Below, in pieces: positions 17,696 through 25,429 of a stretch of DNA of 64,000 nucleotides. The stretch lies in NCBI RefSeq assembly GCF_026239735.1, contig NZ_JAPIVT010000004.1:222752-286751 (forward strand). The letters run 5' to 3'. A program made the position numbers and the translations under genes. Every line of letters begins with the position of its first letter. The stretch's first letter is position 1. This stretch comes from Pedobacter sp. MC2016-05. GTDB lineage: Bacteria; Bacteroidota; Bacteroidia; Sphingobacteriales; Sphingobacteriaceae. The notes under the pieces were generated by a model. That model was given only the letters and a program-made list of their open reading frames with translations. It was not told the DNA's origin and did not search any database.

Positions 17696-17708
17696 TCAAA
17701 ATTTACAT

Positions 17709-17752
17709 AAGCCACAATTTCCAGTTAATAAAAATCTGCAAATCTGTGGCTT
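17709..17752. repeat. inverted repeat of the CCGCAGAT family
   Basis: AAGCCACA and TGTGGCTT arms with AATCTG inside the right half. Related elements lie at 27021, 39961 and 51593. It may terminate the UPF0173 gene on the minus strand, though the T run there is weak. Confidence 0.55.
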
Positions 17753-17759
17753 ACTATTT

Positions 17760-18437
17760 TTACACTGCTATTGTCTCTCCAACTTTTGGCAACAATAAGG
17801 TTTTGCTTTCTCTCTTGAATTTTGATACAGCCTCTTCCTCATCAATGCTGATCGGAGGAAAAGTATTGTAATGAACGCCTATGATTTGATCGCAGTTAAT
17901 GTACTTTGCTGCAATGATCGCATCATCAACGTCCATGGTGTAATGACCGCCAATAGGCAAAATGGCATAATCCAACTTGTACAAGTCCGCCAAGAGTTTC
18001 ATCTCAATAGTTAGTGCTGTATCGCCGGCGAAATAGATTTGTTTTCCGCCTAACTCCAATACAAAGCCGGCGGGATTGCCACCGTAACTACCATCGGGAT
18101 TTGAACTGCTATGCACCGCCCAAACTGTACGTAGTTTACCAAAAGAAAGCTTCTGAACACCAAAATTGATATCAGTTACCTTTTCGATTCCTTGTTCTTT
18201 AATCCATTTGGCAACTTCAACCATTGCAATCACCTCTGCACCGGTTTGGTTGGCCAGCTCAACTAAATCTGCAACGTGATCACCGTGCCCATGACTAACT
18301 AAAATATAGTCAGCCTCAATTTTAGAGGTGTCAATATCTTTCGCTAAAGGGTTTGATTTGATAAAAGGATCAAAAAGAAATTTTTTGCCATCTGCCTCTA
18401 AAAGGAAGCAAGATTGGCCGTAATAAGTATATGTCAT
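17760..18437 (-). CDS. UPF0173 metal-dependent hydrolase (metallo-beta-lactamase fold)
   Basis: 225 residues. The metal-binding motif HxHxDH is at SHGHGDHVADL; other ligands include His in AVHSSS, Asp in FAGDTAL and His in GVHYNTFPPI. The start MTYTYYGQSCFLLEADG is the normal UPF0173 N-terminus. The family (E. coli has none; Bacillus YtkL type) acts on unknown substrates, probably in the cytoplasm as there is no signal peptide. It is transcribed in the same direction as ybaB/ebfC, 47 bp downstream of it. Confidence 0.9.
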   Translation of the reverse strand: MTYTYYGQSCFLLEADGKKFLFDPFIKSNPLAKDIDTSKIEADYILVSHGHGDHVADLVELANQTGAEVIAMVEVAKWIKEQGIEKVTDINFGVQKLSFGKLRTVWAVHSSSNPDGSYGGNPAGFVLELGGKQIYFAGDTALTIEMKLLADLYKLDYAILPIGGHYTMDVDDAIIAAKYINCDQIIGVHYNTFPPISIDEEEAVSKFKRESKTLLLPKVGETIAV

Positions 18438-18484
18438 AACGTTTATAGAAGGTGAATATAAATTTAGAAGTAGTAAAACTTAAT

Positions 18485-18790
18485 CTATTGACCAAACATT
18501 CCGCCCAAACCACCTAACATATCTTTGGCTGAGGCTTGCATTTCTGTCGCGCTCACTTCTTCGGCGTTAGCCAGAGCTTTGTTAATTGCCGTTAATAACA
18601 ATTCTTCTAACTCTTCTTTATCTGCATTTTCCAAAAATGTTTCATTGATTGAAACGCCTGTTATGGCTTTGTTTGCGGTTGCTGTAATCTTTATGGCGCC
18701 GTTCTCCACCTCTCCAAAAACAGAAATAGTATCTAAACGCTTTTTAATTTCCTCCGCTTTTTGTTGCGCTGCTAATAATTTATCGAACAT
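18485..18790 (-). CDS. YbaB/EbfC nucleoid-associated protein
   Basis: 101 residues, the full YbaB/EbfC length: MFDKLLAAQQKAEEIKKRLD, then a beta-sheet dimerisation core (GAIKITATANKAITGVSINE) and a C-terminal helix with a Gly-rich tail (MLGGLGGMFGQ). These proteins form tweezer-like dimers that bind DNA. In many bacteria the gene is beside dnaX and recR; here it is instead followed by the UPF0173 hydrolase gene. Confidence 0.9.
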   Translation of the reverse strand: MFDKLLAAQQKAEEIKKRLDTISVFGEVENGAIKITATANKAITGVSINETFLENADKEELEELLLTAINKALANAEEVSATEMQASAKDMLGGLGGMFGQ

Positions 18791-18855
18791 GATTTGTTGT
18801 TTTTATTAATAAGTTAAATTTACCTAAAATTGTTTTCGAACGCTATTATAAAAAA

Positions 18856-18884
18856 ACCTCGCAGGTTTTTAAAACCTGCGAGGT
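18856..18884 (-). terminator. terminator/palindrome after the serine hydrolase gene
   Basis: ACCTCGCAGGTTTT and its complement form a near-perfect palindrome; on the minus strand it is followed by seven Ts and begins 10 bp past the stop codon at 18894. The same CCTCGCAGG...CCTGCGAGG sequence is common in Bacteroidota intergenic DNA, so it is also a dispersed-repeat candidate. Confidence 0.8.
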
Positions 18885-18893
18885 CTGGATTAT

Positions 18894-20126
18894 TTAATCT
18901 TCATCGCTTCCCGGCAAGCTGCCGTTCCCATGATAAGCACCTTTTCTAATGATCGGCATACCTAAATGTTTGTATAAATCGTCAAGATGCATTAAACTTC
19001 CGTTGGTCAAATTCCCCAGAAAAATTACAATAATATTTTTGTCAAGATCGCGAACGTAGATATGTCTGAAACCGTGCCACCAGCCTGTATGATAAACTAC
19101 CTTGTCCATCTTTTCCCCATCAAACATCCGCCAACCATAACCATAATTAAAGTGCCCGTTAACAGGCTTGTTGCGACCAACATAAGATGAGTCAGTACTT
19201 TTTTTGCTAAGTAATCTTCCATTTTTTAGATACTTATCATAAAGCACCAGATCATGAACAGTGCTGTAAATTCCTTTGTCTCCGACTGGTCCATCTAAAA
19301 AATTTTGGGCAACAGAATATCTAAAGCTATTGCGATCATGCCCGACTACATCAACAGGAATTTTTTCATATTCGGTAGTGCTGTAAACGTGGGTATTCTT
19401 CATCCCTGCAGGTTTGAAAATATGCTCCATCATGTATTGAGAGAAACGTTGACCTGTAACTTTCTCAATAATTGCCCCTAATACCATAAAATTGGAGTTG
19501 TTATAGTGAAAGCGATCATCAGGTTTCACGTAACGATTTGGCTTGCGTTCTGCAATAACATTCATTACTTCTTGGTTACTCACCCCTTTTTTCATATTGC
19601 GTTTTTCCTTACGCCAAATGTCATCAATGAAATAGACATAATTCATCATTCCACTTCTATGTGTAAGCAATAGTTTTACTGTAATTCCATCATAAGGAAA
19701 ATTTGGGAAGAACTTTTTTACGTTATCATTTAACGAAAGTTTTCCGGCCTCAACCAGTTGCATAATAGCGGTTCCAGTGAAGGTTTTGGTAATGGAAGCA
19801 AGCTCGAATTCAGAAGAAATTTTTAAACTATCGCGATGCAAGTAATCGGCCCAACCTATCGCTTTTTCGTACAGAATTTTGCCATCTTTAGCAACGAGCA
19901 TATTCCCATTGAAGCCGTACTTTTTATGTAGGTTTTGTACAAAATCGGCGATCCACTTATCACCTTTGGCAGGGTCGTAGGCGATTAGAAGGCTATCTGC
20001 TTTATCATCTTCCTTTACACGGATTTTCGCATCGGCAGCTTTTTTATCTTCCGATTTTTTGGTGTTGCAGGCAGTAAATAGGGTAACAGAGAGCGCTAAA
20101 GCTGAACAGAAATATCTAAAATTCAT
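18894..20126 (-). CDS. serine hydrolase lipoprotein (class C beta-lactamase-like)
   Basis: 410 residues from the ATG at 20126, which gives a lipoprotein signal MNFRYFCSALALSVTLFTAC with the lipid Cys at 20; the frame stays open to 20210 but only through non-signal sequence. Catalytic motifs of the serine beta-lactamase/DD-peptidase fold: SITK (SxxK) in FELASITKTFTG, YNN in FHYNNSNF, and HTG in YHTGWWHGF. Such envelope proteins are usually peptidases or esterases rather than lactamases. Likely anchored in the outer or inner membrane, facing the periplasm. Confidence 0.88.
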   Translation of the reverse strand: MNFRYFCSALALSVTLFTACNTKKSEDKKAADAKIRVKEDDKADSLLIAYDPAKGDKWIADFVQNLHKKYGFNGNMLVAKDGKILYEKAIGWADYLHRDSLKISSEFELASITKTFTGTAIMQLVEAGKLSLNDNVKKFFPNFPYDGITVKLLLTHRSGMMNYVYFIDDIWRKEKRNMKKGVSNQEVMNVIAERKPNRYVKPDDRFHYNNSNFMVLGAIIEKVTGQRFSQYMMEHIFKPAGMKNTHVYSTTEYEKIPVDVVGHDRNSFRYSVAQNFLDGPVGDKGIYSTVHDLVLYDKYLKNGRLLSKKSTDSSYVGRNKPVNGHFNYGYGWRMFDGEKMDKVVYHTGWWHGFRHIYVRDLDKNIIVIFLGNLTNGSLMHLDDLYKHLGMPIIRKGAYHGNGSLPGSDED

Positions 20127-20194
20127 TAATATTAAGGATAGTGTATTTAAAACCCGAAAATTAAAGAATTTTAGACGGTTAAATAGAAAGAGTT

Positions 20195-20746
20195 TTAAAC
20201 ATTTGCGCAATTCTGGTTATACCAGCACTCAAATAAATGACCCTTGCTACCATAAACAGGATCGTTATCTGGATTTTTCACTTTTTCAATGTCTTCATCT
20301 GCCTCTGGTCGTTCTTCAGGCTTACCATATTTTATGTTATATTCAAGCCCATTTGGGTAGGCACCAACTACTGTAAAATCTTCACTTGAATTCAATTTCA
20401 TGTGTGCAACTCCAGCCGGAATAACGACAACATCGCCTTTATCCAGTTCGATGCAAACACCATGATCGCCTCCAAACTGTACTTCTGCTTTACCGCAAAA
20501 AACACCCATTACCTCGTGGGTATTGCTATGATAATGTTGATAATCGAAAATACCATCAACCCAGGCATTGGTATAGCCATTTTGCGCAAAAACTTTTTTA
20601 ATTACTTCTTCTGTATCATCTGGATGAATCAAAAATGCGCCCTTATATATCATTAGAGGTAATTTGGCATTGTTAGGAAAGTTTCCATTTTCTTCTATTG
20701 TATGTGATACGAGATAGGCCTCTTGTATTAATTTTTCTTTGTCCAT
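20195..20746 (-). CDS. cupin protein, YjlB-like
   Basis: 183 residues. Single cupin domain: motif 1 is HYHSNTHEVMGVFCGKAEVQFGG (two His plus Glu for metal), motif 2 GDVVVIPAGVAHMKL. The N- and C-terminal flanks (NNAKLPLMIYKGAFLI; FECWYNQNC) match the YjlB group of unknown function. No signal peptide, so cytoplasmic. It lies 68 bp upstream of the serine hydrolase gene on the same strand, so they may be co-transcribed. Confidence 0.85.
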   Translation of the reverse strand: MDKEKLIQEAYLVSHTIEENGNFPNNAKLPLMIYKGAFLIHPDDTEEVIKKVFAQNGYTNAWVDGIFDYQHYHSNTHEVMGVFCGKAEVQFGGDHGVCIELDKGDVVVIPAGVAHMKLNSSEDFTVVGAYPNGLEYNIKYGKPEERPEADEDIEKVKNPDNDPVYGSKGHLFECWYNQNCANV

Positions 20747-21034
20747 GATTGTAGGTTTTCGTTAATTAACAAAATAAAGAAGAAAGGGTTTAGGATTACT
20801 TCAAAAGCATTATCCAATTTACTTTAAATTCATTTTCGTTCCTATAATTATAGAAAGGTACAATGGTTACGTAGGCTAATTTATGCCATTTTTGTCCACA
20901 TAAAGATAACGTGGGCCAATTATTTAATTTTTGGACCACGTTGTCAATTGCATATCATTAATATCTGATCTTATTAAAATGAGATTGCCTCAGCTTAAGA
21001 AAAATAAGCTTCGCAATGACGATAAGTGAAAAAA
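20747..21034. other. intergenic region with two inverted repeats
   Basis: Together with the following terminator this is a 362-bp gene-free stretch. At 20910-20940 there is a palindrome with 10-bp arms (CGTGGGCCAA / TTGGACCACG, one mismatch) around an AT-rich loop, 165-195 bp upstream of the cupin start. At 20984-21017 lies ATTGCctcAGCTTA / TAAGCTtcGCAAT, a dispersed-repeat type ending in GCAATGACG. No supportable gene. Confidence 0.6.
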
Positions 21035-21060
21035 AAGCCACTCCTGTAAAGGAATGGCTT
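21035..21060 (-). terminator. terminator of the pdhA-pdhC operon
   Basis: Stem AAGCCATTCC / GGAGTGGCTT (one G-T wobble) on the minus strand with a run of eight Ts after it. About 49 bp after the pdhC stop codon. Confidence 0.85.
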
Positions 21061-21108
21061 TAATATATTGCTCAGTTCGAAAACTGAAAATGATAAACTT
21101 TAAACTAC

Positions 21109-22773
21109 TTACGCTAACAATCTAATCGGCTCTTCTAATAAACCTTTTAGCGTTTGTAAGAATTGTGCTCCAGTTGCACCATCAACCACACGGTGATCGC
21201 AACCTAAAGTCAACTTCATCACGTTACCTGGAACAACAGTACCGTTTTTAACAACAGGAACTTGTTGAATAGCACCAACAGATAAAATAGCACCATCAGG
21301 AGAGTTAATGATCGATGTAAACTCATCAATACCAAACATACCTAAGTTGGAAACTGTAAAAGTCGATCCTTCCCAATCTGCAGGTTGTAATTTCTTAGCT
21401 TTTGCTTTACCACCAAAGTCTTTTACTTCAGCAGAAATGTGCGATAAAGATTTACCATCAGCAAAACGAACTACAGGTACTAATAAACCATCTTCAACAG
21501 CCATAGCAACACCAATGTTAGTATGTTCGTTGAAACGAATTTTATCGCCACCCCATGATGAATTGACGGCTGGATGTTTTTTCAAGGCAACAGCAACTGC
21601 TTTAATTACGATATCGTTGAAGGAAACTTTAACAGGCGCAACAGCATTGATTGCCGTACGGGCAGACATTGCGTTGTCCATATCAATACTTACGGTTAAG
21701 TAAAAATGTGGCGCTGTAAATAAACTTTCAGCTAAACGTTTTGCAATTACTTTACGCATTTGCGAAACAGGTTGTTCTGTATATTTCACCTCGCCAACAA
21801 AAGTTGGGATCACTGGCGCAGCAGCAGTAGTTTTTTCAGCAGCAGCCGGAGCTGATTCTGATTTCGCCGGTGCAGCAGCAGGTTTATAGTTTTCGATATC
21901 TTTTTTAATGATACGGCCACCTTCTGCACTACCAGCAACTTGTGATAAATCGATTCCTTTATCTTTAGCAATTTTCTTAGCCAATGGCGATGCTTTTACG
22001 CGACTATCAGAAGAACTTTCTGCCACGGGAGCAGGTGAACTTGCTTCAGCAGTTGTTGCTTGTTTTTCTTCTTTCGGAGCTTCTTCTTTGCTTTCAGCTT
22101 TTGCAGCCGGAGCAGAACCGCCTGCTAAAATACCACTTACATCAGTTCCTTCCGGACCAACAATGGCGATAATGCCGTTAACTTTAGCCGCCTCACCTTT
22201 TTCTACACCAATGTGTAATAAAGTACCAGTTGCATAACCCATCACTTCCATAGTTGCCTTATCGGTTTCTACATCCGCTAAAACATCATCATCCTTAACC
22301 TGGTCGCCAACTTTTTTATGCCATTCAGCAATAACGCCTTCAGTCATGGTATCGCTTAGCAAAGGCATACGAATTACGGTAACGCCTTTTGCTGCTAATT
22401 CTTCTTCGCTTAAACCACCACCTTGAGCAGGGGCAGCTTCTTCTTTTTTCTCTTCAGCCTTTGGTGCTTCAGCGCTTTCTGCTTTCGGAGCTTCGCCGCC
22501 TTTTTCAGCATCTAACGCTGCCTGAAAATCTTCACCTTCTTTACCAATAACGGCCATAACAGCATCAACAGGAACAGCTTCACCTTCTTTTACACCAACG
22601 TATAAAAGTGTACCATCCCAATAAGATTCCATGTCCATTGTTGCTTTGTCAGTTTCTACTTCTGCCAAAACATCGCCGCTTTTCACTTTATCGCCCACTT
22701 TTTTATGCCACTTCGCCAAAACCCCTTCGGTCATGGTGTCGCTCATTTTGGGCATTTTAATTACATCAGCCAT
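21109..22773 (-). CDS. pdhC: pyruvate dehydrogenase E2, dihydrolipoamide acetyltransferase
   Basis: 554 residues. Two lipoyl domains in tandem, with lipoyl-lysines at Lys43 (TDKATMDMES) and Lys172 (TDKATMEVMG); Ala/Pro/Glu-rich linkers; a peripheral subunit-binding domain around 260-300 (VKASPLAKKIAKDKGIDLSQ); and the catalytic domain with the terminal active-site motif CDHRVVDGATGAQF. It transfers acetyl groups to CoA in the pyruvate dehydrogenase complex. It follows pdhA by 30 bp; E3 and E1-beta genes are not here. The second start-like domain is a duplication typical of Bacteroidota E2. Confidence 0.95.
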   Translation of the reverse strand: MADVIKMPKMSDTMTEGVLAKWHKKVGDKVKSGDVLAEVETDKATMDMESYWDGTLLYVGVKEGEAVPVDAVMAVIGKEGEDFQAALDAEKGGEAPKAESAEAPKAEEKKEEAAPAQGGGLSEEELAAKGVTVIRMPLLSDTMTEGVIAEWHKKVGDQVKDDDVLADVETDKATMEVMGYATGTLLHIGVEKGEAAKVNGIIAIVGPEGTDVSGILAGGSAPAAKAESKEEAPKEEKQATTAEASSPAPVAESSSDSRVKASPLAKKIAKDKGIDLSQVAGSAEGGRIIKKDIENYKPAAAPAKSESAPAAAEKTTAAAPVIPTFVGEVKYTEQPVSQMRKVIAKRLAESLFTAPHFYLTVSIDMDNAMSARTAINAVAPVKVSFNDIVIKAVAVALKKHPAVNSSWGGDKIRFNEHTNIGVAMAVEDGLLVPVVRFADGKSLSHISAEVKDFGGKAKAKKLQPADWEGSTFTVSNLGMFGIDEFTSIINSPDGAILSVGAIQQVPVVKNGTVVPGNVMKLTLGCDHRVVDGATGAQFLQTLKGLLEEPIRLLA

Positions 22774-22803
22774 TATATCTAATTAATTGAAATCTTTTTA
22801 AAA

Positions 22804-23799
22804 TTAGTCCATTACGTAAGGGTAGTTCTCCGTCATATACACATCTTTGTATAATTCAGATGCTTCCGGCCAAGGAGATTCTTCAGCGAATTTAACCGCC
22901 TGATCTACCGTAGCTTTAACTTTAGCTTCTACTTCTTCAATCCAAGCTTGGTCAGCATACTTTTCTTTCAAAATAGTTTCTCTTGCCAATTCAACCGGAT
23001 CTTTTGCTTTATAATCTTCCAATTCTTCTTTAGTACGGTATTTTGCAGGATCAGACATTGAGTGACCACGGTAACGGTAAGTTCTCATTTCTAAGAAAGT
23101 AGGTCCTTCACCTTTACGGGCACGTTGAATTGCTTCATCCATCGCGTTATGTACCGCAACTGGGTCCATACCATCAACCGGAGCACATGGCATATCAAAA
23201 CCTAAACCAATTTTATAAATATCAGTCATGTTGGTGGTACGTTGTACCGAAGTACCCATTGCGTAACCATTGTTTTCGCAAACAAAAATTACAGGCAATT
23301 TCCACAACATAGCCATGTTAAAAGTTTCGTTTAGTGCACCCTGGCGCACCGCACCATCGCCCATATAACAAATATTAACGTTATCTGTTCCTTTATATTT
23401 TTCTGCAAAAGCAACACCAGCACCTAGTGGAATCTGACCTCCAACAATGGCATGGCCACCATAAAAATTATGTTCTTTGCTAAACATGTGCATAGAACCA
23501 CCTTTACCTTTAGAGCATCCAGTAGCTTTACCATACATTTCTGCCATAATACTATCGGCACTAACACCTAAAGCCAAAGCATGAGCGTGATCACGGTAAG
23601 TAGTAATCATCGAATCGCCTTTTTGCATTGCAGATATTGCGCCTGCAACTACAGCCTCTTGTCCAATGTATAAATGACAAAAGCCACGAATTTTTTGTTG
23701 TCCGTATAATTGGCCTGTTTTTTCTTCGAATTTGCGCATAAGCAACATCGATTCAAACCATTTTAACCAAGTATCTTTATTTATTTCTACTGCACTCAT
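22804..23799 (-). CDS. pdhA: pyruvate dehydrogenase E1 component, alpha subunit
   Basis: 331 residues from the ATG at 23799 (MSAVEINKDTWLKWFESMLLMRKFEEK); the frame is open to 23880 but the added residues do not fit the family. Thiamine diphosphate motif GDGAVRQGALNETFNMAMLWKLPVIFVCENN is complete, as are FCHLYIGQEAVVAG and the phospho-loop-like YRYRGHSMSDPAKYR. With an E1-beta subunit encoded elsewhere it decarboxylates pyruvate. A TAGATTTG promoter box lies 28 bp upstream. Confidence 0.95.
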   Translation of the reverse strand: MSAVEINKDTWLKWFESMLLMRKFEEKTGQLYGQQKIRGFCHLYIGQEAVVAGAISAMQKGDSMITTYRDHAHALALGVSADSIMAEMYGKATGCSKGKGGSMHMFSKEHNFYGGHAIVGGQIPLGAGVAFAEKYKGTDNVNICYMGDGAVRQGALNETFNMAMLWKLPVIFVCENNGYAMGTSVQRTTNMTDIYKIGLGFDMPCAPVDGMDPVAVHNAMDEAIQRARKGEGPTFLEMRTYRYRGHSMSDPAKYRTKEELEDYKAKDPVELARETILKEKYADQAWIEEVEAKVKATVDQAVKFAEESPWPEASELYKDVYMTENYPYVMD

Positions 23800-23826
23800 T
23801 TTAGGATATTTGTTTTTTTGCGAGAG

Positions 23827-23834
23827 CAAATCTA
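23827..23834 (-). promoter_or_regulatory. -7 promoter box of pdhA-pdhC
   Basis: TAGATTTG on the minus strand fits TAnnTTTG and would give a leader of about 24 nt. No good -33 element. Tentative. Confidence 0.4.
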
Positions 23835-24161
23835 ATTTTTTTATTGTAATTTTTGGCACTTTTAAGTGTAAAAACATCATACACTTTCATACAATGGTAC
23901 ATTTAACAGTTGTTTTCTTATTAAAAGTTTTTGATACCGCCTATTTCGCTCAAATCATCGATTTTACGGAATTCAAAATCACAGTTTATCAAGCTATCGC
24001 TTTCAAATAATAGTAAAATTTAATTTTGCAAAATCCTATTAAGCCCTAATTTATTAATTTTTATTTGAAAGGCAAATACATATGCCTTTAGGTAAAAGTA
24101 GCCCCGCCATGCGCATTATCTTTTTTGTCATTTTTTATGATCAAAGGAAAGAATCTACAAC

Positions 24162-24200
24162 AAAAAAGGATAATCGCTGCTGTCGGGCTTAAGTTGGCCT
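24162..24200 (+). repeat. dispersed repeat, copy 1 (TCGCTGC...TCGGG type)
   Basis: AAAAAGGATAATCGCTGC followed by TGTCGGGCTTAAGTTGG. A near-copy lies at 61290-61324 (AAAAAGTATTTTCGCTGCC then ATCGGGTTTAGTTGG). Confidence 0.6.
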
Positions 24201-24230
24201 GGCTTTGTGCATGTGATTAAAGGTTTTAAA

Positions 24231-24390
24231 CCACCCCCAACCCCTCCTTGAAAATAAGGAGGGGAGTAGGTTTATGCTAAGAATTTAATATGCTGTTATA
24301 AAATAGGGTTTGATGCACCAACCTAACATCTTCGAACAAAATACTGTTAATCAATGGAAACTCTCCTAATTTAGGAGGGGCAAGGGGTGC
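24231..24390. repeat. CCCCTCC/GGAGGGG inverted-repeat element
   Basis: Left end: CCACCCCCAACCCCTCCTT, then AAGGAGGGG, forming a 9-bp hairpin (24241-24249 with 24256-24264). Right end: CTCCTAATTTAGGAGGGG then CAAGGGGTGC (24363-24390). The right end is roughly the reverse complement of the left, so the unit of about 160 bp has inverted termini, each itself a hairpin. A similar arrangement occurs at 59522-59605. Confidence 0.6.
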
Positions 24391-24462
24391 TTGTTTTTGA
24401 AAATTGTATTTTACCAAGAACAAATGAACCCACCAAGGTTCAAACCTGATAGAACGAAAATA

Positions 24463-24535
24463 CTTTTATTGCTTTTGAAAGTTACTAACTCTATTATGTA
24501 CTGGTTATTTAAAGTTAGTAACTTTGCAATAAAAG
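24463..24535. repeat. long imperfect palindrome with TAACTTTG box
   Basis: Perfect 13-bp arms AAAGTTACTAACT (24478-24490) and AGTTAGTAACTTT (24513-24525), 22 bp apart, extended outward by CTTTTATTGC on the left (after a 5-nt bulge) and GCAATAAAAG on the right. The right arm contains TAACTTTG, a fit to the -7 promoter consensus. No gene follows directly. Confidence 0.7.
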
Positions 24536-24560
24536 ATTGTAGGGATAGCAGGGCTACCGG
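24531..24560 (+). repeat. AAAGATTGTAG dispersed repeat, copy 1
   Basis: AAAAGATTGTAGGGATAGCA then GGGCTACCGG. Related copies at 51721-51750 (plus) and 61166-61195 (minus). Confidence 0.6.
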
Positions 24561-24674
24561 AATCGATGAAGAAAAAAACTTGCTTTTCGAAACAATTTTT
24601 GGTGTCTTATATCCGTTTCCTAACAAGCCGAAAACGTTGAAATGTTAATAACTTTCACTTTTTAACAAGTTACA

Positions 24675-24706
24675 TTTGGATAACATTTGTATAATTAATA
24701 CTTTTG
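24675..24706 (+). promoter_or_regulatory. promoter of the NlpC/P60 gene
   Basis: TTTG (24675-24678), a 20-bp spacer and TACTTTTG (24699-24706): the best full match in the window to the Bacteroidota primary sigma consensus TTTG-N19/21-TAnnTTTG. Transcription would start near 24710, giving a leader of about 65 nt. Confidence 0.65.
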
Positions 24707-24774
24707 GCAACCAACAATAAGCCCATGTGGTTTACGTTACTGTGTAAGTGAATACCCAAACATAACTGTATAAC

Positions 24775-25332
24775 ATGATTAAAAAATTTTTGTTTTCATC
24801 CCTAATCGCTATTTGCACGTTCTCAGCCGCATTTGCGCAAACAAAAACAAAAGAATCTGGTAAAGAATTAAACGATCCCGACAATTTAGCATCACAATAT
24901 TTCTCGCAGGTAATGGGTGTTGCTGTAGATGCGACTTCAAACTTAAAATTATACAAGTTTGTTTACGAATGGATCGGAACGCCATATAGCTATGGTGGCA
25001 ACACCAAAAGAGGCATCGATTGCTCGGCATTCACTAAAGCGATTTACGACAAAGTTTTCAACACTACCATCAGAAGAAATTCACGCGATATTTTTAGCAT
25101 GGTAGATCCATTATCTAAAGATGATTTAAAAGAAGGCGATTTAGTTTTCTTCAAAATTAAAAGCAGAAGTATTTCACACATCGGTATTTATTTAGGAGAT
25201 AATCGCTTTGCACATGCATCAAGTTCTCGTGGGGTGGTAATCAGTAACTTAAACGAACCCTATTACAGCCGCTATTTTTACAAAGGCGGACGGATTTTAG
25301 AATCGTTTAAAAAGGAATTCACAGTAGAATAA
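24775..25332 (+). CDS. secreted NlpC/P60 (C40) cysteine peptidase
   Basis: 185 residues with signal peptide MIKKFLFSSLIAICTFSAAFAQ. The C40 domain has the catalytic Cys in GGNTKRGIDCSAFTKAIYD, the His in SRSISHIGIYLGDNRFAHAS, and a third polar residue downstream. Such enzymes cleave gamma-D-Glu-diamino acid bonds in peptidoglycan peptides. There is no separate SH3 or LysM domain, so the targeting part is absent or supplied by a partner. Monocistronic, with a clear promoter and terminator. Confidence 0.9.
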   Translation: MIKKFLFSSLIAICTFSAAFAQTKTKESGKELNDPDNLASQYFSQVMGVAVDATSNLKLYKFVYEWIGTPYSYGGNTKRGIDCSAFTKAIYDKVFNTTIRRNSRDIFSMVDPLSKDDLKEGDLVFFKIKSRSISHIGIYLGDNRFAHASSSRGVVISNLNEPYYSRYFYKGGRILESFKKEFTVE

Positions 25333-25378
25333 AGCAAATTACAATCTTAAATTTAAGTTTTTAGATTGAACACATACG

Positions 25379-25411
25379 ATCCTCCTGAAGCAATTTTGGA
25401 GGATTTTTTTA
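25379..25411 (+). terminator. terminator after the NlpC/P60 gene
   Basis: ATCCTCC (25379-25385) pairs with GGAGGAT (25398-25404), followed by TTTTTTT. Confidence 0.8.
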
Positions 25412-25429
25412 TACCTTATAAATTGATTA

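Larger units (their letters stand above)
23880..24774. other. repeat-rich intergenic region, no gene
   Basis: About 0.9 kb in which I support no coding frame; the open frames at 23886-24010 and 24391-24648 have no family resemblance and run through repeats. Contents in order: a repeat at 24162-24200 that recurs at 61290-61324; a GC-rich inverted-repeat pair at 24231-24264 and 24361-24390; a long palindrome at 24463-24535; a copy of the AAAGATTGTAG repeat at 24531-24560; and a good promoter at 24675-24706. Confidence 0.7.

Noticed and set aside
23732..24010. 92-residue open frame on the plus strand over the pdhA 5' end
   Set aside because: Mostly antisense to pdhA and its leader; no family match and no promoter.
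24391..24648. 85-residue open frame on the plus strand
   Set aside because: It runs straight through the palindrome at 24463-24535 and the dispersed repeat at 24531-24560, and has no recognisable family.
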